Positions 6,979 through 9,869 of a DNA stretch of 9,869 nucleotides are shown piece after piece. Location of the stretch: NCBI GenBank assembly GCA_003242355.1, contig QGUH01000063.1:1-9869 (forward strand), in the 5' to 3' direction. Positions within the stretch are counted from its first letter, which is position 1. Each line of letters starts with the position of its first letter. This stretch comes from Pseudomonadota bacterium. Its GTDB lineage: Bacteria; Myxococcota_A; Polyangia; Polyangiales; Polyangiaceae. Position numbers and translations under genes: made by a program. Under the pieces are notes generated by a model that had not been told where the DNA came from, made no database searches, and saw only the letters and a program-made list of their open reading frames with translations.

Positions 6979-6990
6979 GATGCCGGCATC
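6979..6990. promoter_or_regulatory. Perfect 12-bp palindrome upstream of yggX
   Basis: GATGCCGGCATC reads the same on both strands and lies in the 139-nt non-coding gap between the small secreted protein gene and yggX. It may be an operator, but 12-bp palindromes are not rare in GC-rich DNA and no regulator is known for it. Confidence 0.2.
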
Positions 6991-7069
6991 GGGTCACCCC
7001 TCCCCCACGACGATGCGTGGATGCGCGCTGCGTCCGCGATGGCGCGCATCCAGCGGAGCGCCGCGACGC

Positions 7070-7213
7070 TCAGCGGAGCGCGGGATTCTTCTCGTCCTTC
7101 TTCTCGTCTTTCTTTTCGTCGCCGCAGCTCGGGTTGTCGGGCGAAGCGAACGAAGGAGCGGCGACGCCGAGAACCAACGCGGAAGCGAGCACGGAGAGGA
7201 GCAGAGCCTTCAT
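7070..7213 (-). CDS. Small secreted Lys/Asp/Glu-rich protein (47 aa)
   Basis: The minus strand from the ATG at 7213 encodes a classic Sec signal peptide, MKALLLSVLASALVLGVAAP, with likely cleavage after SFA (about residue 23). The mature peptide is only about 24 residues: SPDNPSCGDEKK, two further DEKK-type repeats and an NPALR end, with TGA at 7070-7072. It has one Cys (C30). The signal peptide, the in-frame charged repeat and the position 32 nt after the PDZ gene on the same strand support a real gene that is easily missed for its size. No ribosome binding site is clear. Function unknown; a cell-envelope or secreted charged peptide is all that can be said. A lipoprotein is unlikely because no lipobox precedes the Cys. 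Confidence 0.65.
   Translation of the reverse strand: MKALLLSVLASALVLGVAAPSFASPDNPSCGDEKKDEKKDEKNPALR
7088..7120 (-). repeat. Tandem 12-nt coding repeat (DEKK units)
   Basis: Inside the small secreted protein gene, GACGAAAAGAAA, GACGAGAAGAAG and GACGAGAAG follow one another. They encode DEKK-DEKK-DEK. Synonymous differences between units suggest the peptide repeat, not just the DNA, is kept. Confidence 0.7.
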
Positions 7214-7245
7214 GCGGCGGATCGTTGGGCCACTCTCGACGAGTG

Positions 7246-7914
7246 TCAAGGCGCAGCGCCGCGCTCGGCGGGCGCGCCCCCGCGCCCCGACCGAACGTCG
7301 CCAATGTACGGCTGCTCCACCGCGAGGCGGAAGCGCTCCGCACCGCGCCAGAATTCGGCAGAAATGACGCGCACCTGACGCGCTCGCGCCGCGAGCACGC
7401 GTTGGACGACGGTTTCCACCGAGGTCGCGGGTGCGCCGAGCACCGATGTGATCACGTCGCCGTCGCGCATGCCCACTCCGAGTGCATTGACCCCGGAAAG
7501 ACGCAGGCCTGCTGGACGCACTCCATCCGCGGGCACCGGCGTCGCGCTCGGAAGGACACCGCGTTCCGCCAGCGCGAGCACCGTGCTCTCGGAGAGAAAC
7601 ACGACGCGTTCGTGCGCACGCGCATCGGCGTCGCCGCGACGCTGCTTCTTGGACGACTTGGCAACGCGCTTGCCGAGTGGAGGCGCCTCCTGGGCGCTCG
7701 CCGTGGGCGCAGGCGTGGGCGGCTCGATCGGTGCGGGAGGAAGAGGCGAACGCGCCGCGTCCCGCACGCCCTGCGCGCGCACGAACGCGCCGACGACGGC
7801 CGCCATGCGCCCCAAAACCCCTCCGAACAGGTCGGCGGCGCGAAACGACAGCGCAAGCACGCCGAGCGGCAAGACGCCGAACAAGACGAGCGCCGCAAGC
7901 ACGCGCCGCACCAC
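7246..7914 (-). CDS. Membrane-anchored PDZ-domain protein (GspC-like layout)
   Basis: A 222-aa protein with one N-terminal membrane anchor (VLAALVLFGVLPLGVLALSF, about 5-24), a long Pro/Ala-rich linker (about 55-80), a basic patch (KRVAKSSKKQRR) and a C-terminal PDZ-like fold (about 133-203). The PDZ part shows GLRLSGVNALGVGMRDGDVI followed by TSVLGAPATSVETVVQRVLA, the typical 'GDVIxxVxGxPxxS' turn and helix. This layout (one anchor, periplasmic linker, C-terminal PDZ) is that of type II secretion protein GspC, but no other gsp gene is near and the region between linker and PDZ is poorly conserved, so GspC is not claimed. It is set at the GTG at 7914 because the more upstream ATG (7925) is in a different frame. 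The last 15 or so residues are Gly/Ala/Arg-rich and may be non-essential. Confidence 0.7.
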   Translation of the reverse strand: MVRRVLAALVLFGVLPLGVLALSFRAADLFGGVLGRMAAVVGAFVRAQGVRDAARSPLPPAPIEPPTPAPTASAQEAPPLGKRVAKSSKKQRRGDADARAHERVVFLSESTVLALAERGVLPSATPVPADGVRPAGLRLSGVNALGVGMRDGDVITSVLGAPATSVETVVQRVLAARARQVRVISAEFWRGAERFRLAVEQPYIGDVRSGRGGAPAERGAAP

Positions 7915-7967
7915 CGGCTCAGCATATCACCGCTGCACCGGGCTCCCCCGGACCACGGCCGAGACGT

Positions 7968-8019
7968 TACCGGCGAACGCGGTCGGCTACCGGCGAACGC
8001 GGTTACTGGCGAACGCGCC
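7968..8019. repeat. Three short direct repeats at the end of the DUF3293 gene
   Basis: TACCGGCGAACGCGGT occurs at 7968-7983 and 7988-8003. A third, diverged copy (TACTGGCGAACGCGCC) lies at 8004-8019. The third copy and the end of the second form the last codons and stop of the DUF3293 gene, so the other copies look like duplications of its 3' end into the non-coding gap. Confidence 0.7.
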
Positions 8020-8470
8020 AGTTGCCCTGGAACGTACGCCCGATGTCGTCGCAGGTGGCGTCGGTGACGATGAGCTCGGGGCGCGCACCCGTGCAGTACA
8101 CGATCGTGTTCTGACGAAAGGTGCGCCCGATGTGAATCGACTCTTCGCGGCTGATGCCGTGGACGAGCCAGGCCGGCTCGCGCCAGACGCCATCCGGGTC
8201 CTCGTCGTAGCCGATGCAGTGCTCCACGCGGTACCCGCCGAAAACCAAGAGGTCGCGCAGCACTTGATGGCGCGACTCGTTGACCCGCCGCGGCAGGAGC
8301 ATGCTCCGCGGGTTGTACGCCGTGAGCAACGCGAAGTCCCTTCGGAGGATCTCCGGCAACGTGGACACGTCCTTGACGAGCTCGCCGTCGAGGGAAGCGC
8401 GCACGATGCCGTTCTCGGTGGGAAACTCGTAAACGGTCGCGAAATAGGAACGCAGCAGGGTCGGATCCAC
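8003..8470 (-). CDS. DUF3293 domain protein
   Basis: A 155-aa protein of unknown function that fits the DUF3293 family: an early aromatic stretch (LLRSYFATVYEF), the signature ALLTAYNPRSMLLP with a following VNESRHQVLRDLL helix, a GYRVEHCIGYDEDPDG turn, WREPAWLVHGISREES and the closing IGRTFRQNTIVYCTGARPEL. These proteins are small, cytoplasmic and have no established role. The GTG at 8470 is chosen because it gives the family's normal start and leaves a 26-nt gap after the response regulator. The open frame extends much further upstream, but there it reads Arg-rich shadow sequence inside the regulator gene. No strong ribosome binding site. It may be the third gene of the kinase-regulator transcript. 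Three direct repeats overlap its 3' end. Confidence 0.82.
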   Translation of the reverse strand: MDPTLLRSYFATVYEFPTENGIVRASLDGELVKDVSTLPEILRRDFALLTAYNPRSMLLPRRVNESRHQVLRDLLVFGGYRVEHCIGYDEDPDGVWREPAWLVHGISREESIHIGRTFRQNTIVYCTGARPELIVTDATCDDIGRTFQGNWRVRQ

Positions 8471-8496
8471 GCCGACGACGCTTATAGCACGCCTGC

Positions 8497-9195
8497 TCAG
8501 GTCCTGAAGCGGTAGCCCACGCCGCGCACGGTGAGCAGGTAGCGCGGCTCCGCCGGGTCGCGCTCGAGCTTGTTCCGGAGCTGGAGCACGAAATTGTCGA
8601 TCGTGCGTAGGGTGCCGTGATGGCCCTCGCCCCAGACCTGTTTCAGGATCTCCTCGCGGGACAGGGCGCGATTCGACGATTCGACGAGGCACCAGAGCAC
8701 GTCGAACTCGGTAGCCGTGAGGCTGACCGGCTCTCCTGCCCGAAACACCTCGCGCGTCGCGGCGTTGATCTCGAGCTCTCCGACGCGCACGACCTCTTCC
8801 CCCTTGTCGCGGGCGATGCCGTCCCGACGCAGCACCGCCTTCACGCGCGCGAGCAGCTCCGCGAGACCGAAGGGCTTGGTGATGTAGTCTTCGGCGCCGA
8901 GCTCGAGGCCCATCACCTTGTCCATCTCGGCGCCGCGCGCGCTCAGCATGATGATGGGGACCTTCTCGCCGCGAGCGCGCACCGAGCGCACCAGCTCGAA
9001 GCCGTTCACTTTGGGCAGCATCACGTCCACGATGGCGAGGTCGATGCCGCCGGCGAGGGCTCGAGCCAGGCCCGTCTCGCCGTCGTAGGCGACGCTCACG
9101 TCGTATCCTTCCGCCCGCAGGTTCATCTCGAGCCCGAGGGTGATGCTCTCGTCGTCCTCGACGATGAGAATGTGCTTCTTTCCGTTCGCTGCCAC
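8497..9195 (-). CDS. OmpR/PhoB-family response regulator
   Basis: A DNA-binding response regulator, partner of the kinase just upstream. The receiver (about 8-125) has the full phosphorylation set: acidic E13-D14-D15, phospho-acceptor D57 (AIVDVMLPKVNG), S85 (MLSARG) and K107 (YITKPFG). The C-terminal winged helix (about 135-232) shows LTATEFDVLWCLV, SREEILKQVWG, the recognition helix region TIDNFVLQLRNKLE and the closing LLTVRGVGYRF. The start is set at the GTG at 9195 (232 aa) because AGGAG lies 7 nt before it. A GTG at 9210 (237 aa) overlaps the kinase stop as GTGA and is the alternative. Either way the two genes are tightly linked and probably translationally coupled. The signal and target genes are unknown; a phosphate role cannot be inferred from the family alone. 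Confidence 0.95.
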   Translation of the reverse strand: MAANGKKHILIVEDDESITLGLEMNLRAEGYDVSVAYDGETGLARALAGGIDLAIVDVMLPKVNGFELVRSVRARGEKVPIIMLSARGAEMDKVMGLELGAEDYITKPFGLAELLARVKAVLRRDGIARDKGEEVVRVGELEINAATREVFRAGEPVSLTATEFDVLWCLVESSNRALSREEILKQVWGEGHHGTLRTIDNFVLQLRNKLERDPAEPRYLLTVRGVGYRFRT

Positions 9196-9202
9196 GATGT
9201 CG

Positions 9203-9207
9203 CTCCT
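9203..9207 (-). promoter_or_regulatory. Shine-Dalgarno site deciding the response regulator start
   Basis: AGGAG on the minus strand is spaced 7 nt from the GTG at 9195 and overlaps the last base of the kinase stop codon. It favours the 9195 start over the GTG at 9210, which has no Shine-Dalgarno match. Confidence 0.55.
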
Positions 9208-9869
9208 CACCCGCGCGCGCCCCGCGGAAGCACGAGCGTGAACGAGCTCCCGCGCCCTTGGGTGCTCTCGAGCTCCACGCGTCCCCCGTGGGCGCGCATC
9301 ACGTGCTTCACGATGGCGAGGCCGAGCCCCGATCCTTCTCGCTCCCGCGAGAGGCGATCGTCCACTCGGTAGAACTTCTGGAAGATGCGTTTGTGCTCGA
9401 CTTTCGGGATGCCGGCGCCGTTGTCCCGCACGGTGACGCGCACGGCGCGCGCGGTCGGCTCCGCGAAGAGCTCGATGCGCGCCGGGTCCCCGCCGTACTT
9501 GTACGCGTTCGTGAGCAGGTTGAAGAGCGCGTCGGAGACGGCGCCGCGGTCGGCGTGCACCGTGATCGATTCGGCGGGCAGCTGCACGCGCAGATCCACG
9601 GGCCGGCGCTGGGCCACGGGCTCGAACGCTTCCACGGCGGCCTGGATGATGGACCTGAGGTCGGTCTCCCGCATCACGAACTCGCGCATCCCGCTCTCCA
9701 TCCGCCCCCAGTCGAGCAAGCGATCGATGAGCTCCTGCAACCGCGAGCTTTCGCGCGCGAGCGCCACGATCCAGGTGTTCTCGGCCTCGACGTCGCCGCG
9801 GCGCAACGCGAGCGTCCCGGTGAAGACCCGGATCGACGGGACCGGATTCGGGGCCTCTGGGGCCCCTTG
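9207..9869 (-). CDS. Sensor histidine kinase, C-terminal part (cut by window edge)
   Basis: Senses an unknown signal and phosphorylates the adjacent regulator. The visible 220 residues cover the end of the dimerisation domain (SIRVFTGTLALRRGD, then ARESSRLQELIDRLLDWGRM) and a complete HATPase domain: N-box NLLTNAYKYGG, G1 DNGAGIP, F-box IFQKFYRVDD and G2 GSGLGLAIVKHV. The frame is open to base 9869, so the sensor and any membrane segments lie outside. A TTG at 9806 is not a likely start because homology continues upstream of it. At the extreme edge the H-box position reads PEAPNPVPSIR where family members read like HELKTPxxSIR, so the phospho-accepting His appears as Pro; edge sequence error is a strong alternative. 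The stop at 9207-9209 overlaps or abuts the regulator start. Confidence 0.92.
   Translation of the reverse strand, partial: QGAPEAPNPVPSIRVFTGTLALRRGDVEAENTWIVALARESSRLQELIDRLLDWGRMESGMREFVMRETDLRSIIQAAVEAFEPVAQRRPVDLRVQLPAESITVHADRGAVSDALFNLLTNAYKYGGDPARIELFAEPTARAVRVTVRDNGAGIPKVEHKRIFQKFYRVDDRLSREREGSGLGLAIVKHVMRAHGGRVELESTQGRGSSFTLVLPRGARG

Noticed and set aside
7051..7080. CAGCGGAGCG direct repeat (7051-7060 and 7071-7080) with a small 5-bp hairpin as a terminator of the small gene
   Set aside because: The stem is too short and lacks a T-run; two 10-nt copies are weak evidence for anything more than local duplication.
7968..8019. CRISPR-like array
   Set aside because: Repeats are 16 nt, the spacers are 4 and 0 nt, and no cas gene is present.
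6655..8067. 470-codon plus-strand frame across 6655-8067
   Set aside because: It runs antisense to yggX, the small secreted gene and the PDZ gene, is Arg-rich and shows no domain.
7448..8515. 355-codon plus-strand frame
   Set aside because: Antisense to the PDZ and DUF3293 genes; low-complexity composition with no motif.
8471..8692. Upstream extension of the DUF3293 gene to a start at 8692
   Set aside because: The extra residues are Arg/Pro/Ala-rich and lie inside the winged-helix part of the response regulator in another frame; the family homology begins at about 8470.

Overview
The window is GC-rich and densely coded, with C/G-ending codons and frequent GTG starts. The gene content is a lipid-anchored NHL-type beta-propeller, a two-ACT SerB, a YggX-type iron protein, an orphan PDZ protein and a diguanylate cyclase with a pseudo-receiver. 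Together these suggest a Myxococcota/deltaproteobacterial genome. This is inference from composition and gene style, not from a marker gene.

Layout. Plus strand, 1-2192: remains of an RND efflux operon. A fragment of the periplasmic adaptor (hairpin region only) runs almost directly into the start of the inner-membrane RND pump. The pump has lost about a third of its middle and changes frame at about 1295. Neither gene can make a normal product as written; this is either real decay or an assembly collapse. Minus strand, 2289-3500: serB (phosphoserine phosphatase, last step of serine synthesis), convergent with the pump and separated from it by a strong stem-loop. Plus strand, 3716-4909: a lipoprotein with NHL-like repeats, divergent from serB across a GC-rich gap that holds a perfect AT-rich inverted repeat.

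Minus strand, 9869 down to 4937: eight co-directional genes. In transcription order they are a histidine kinase (cut by the window edge), its OmpR/PhoB-family response regulator (overlapping or abutting), a DUF3293 protein, a membrane-anchored PDZ protein, a 47-aa secreted Lys/Asp/Glu-rich protein, a YggX-like Fe(II)-trafficking protein, a REC-GGDEF diguanylate cyclase and a class I SAM-dependent O-methyltransferase. The yggX-GGDEF-methyltransferase trio is very tightly packed (gaps of 4 nt and 1 nt) and is probably co-transcribed. The kinase and regulator form a classical two-component pair with likely translational coupling.

No tRNA, rRNA, CRISPR array, transposase or phage gene is visible. 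The points most worth a second look are the two scars in the efflux operon, the diguanylate cyclase whose receiver has lost every phosphorylation residue while its GGEEF and I-site are intact, the small secreted protein at 7070-7213, the stop-codon-carrying repeats at 7968-8019, and a kinase H-box at the extreme right edge that reads Pro instead of His. I see no clearly new multi-gene system.
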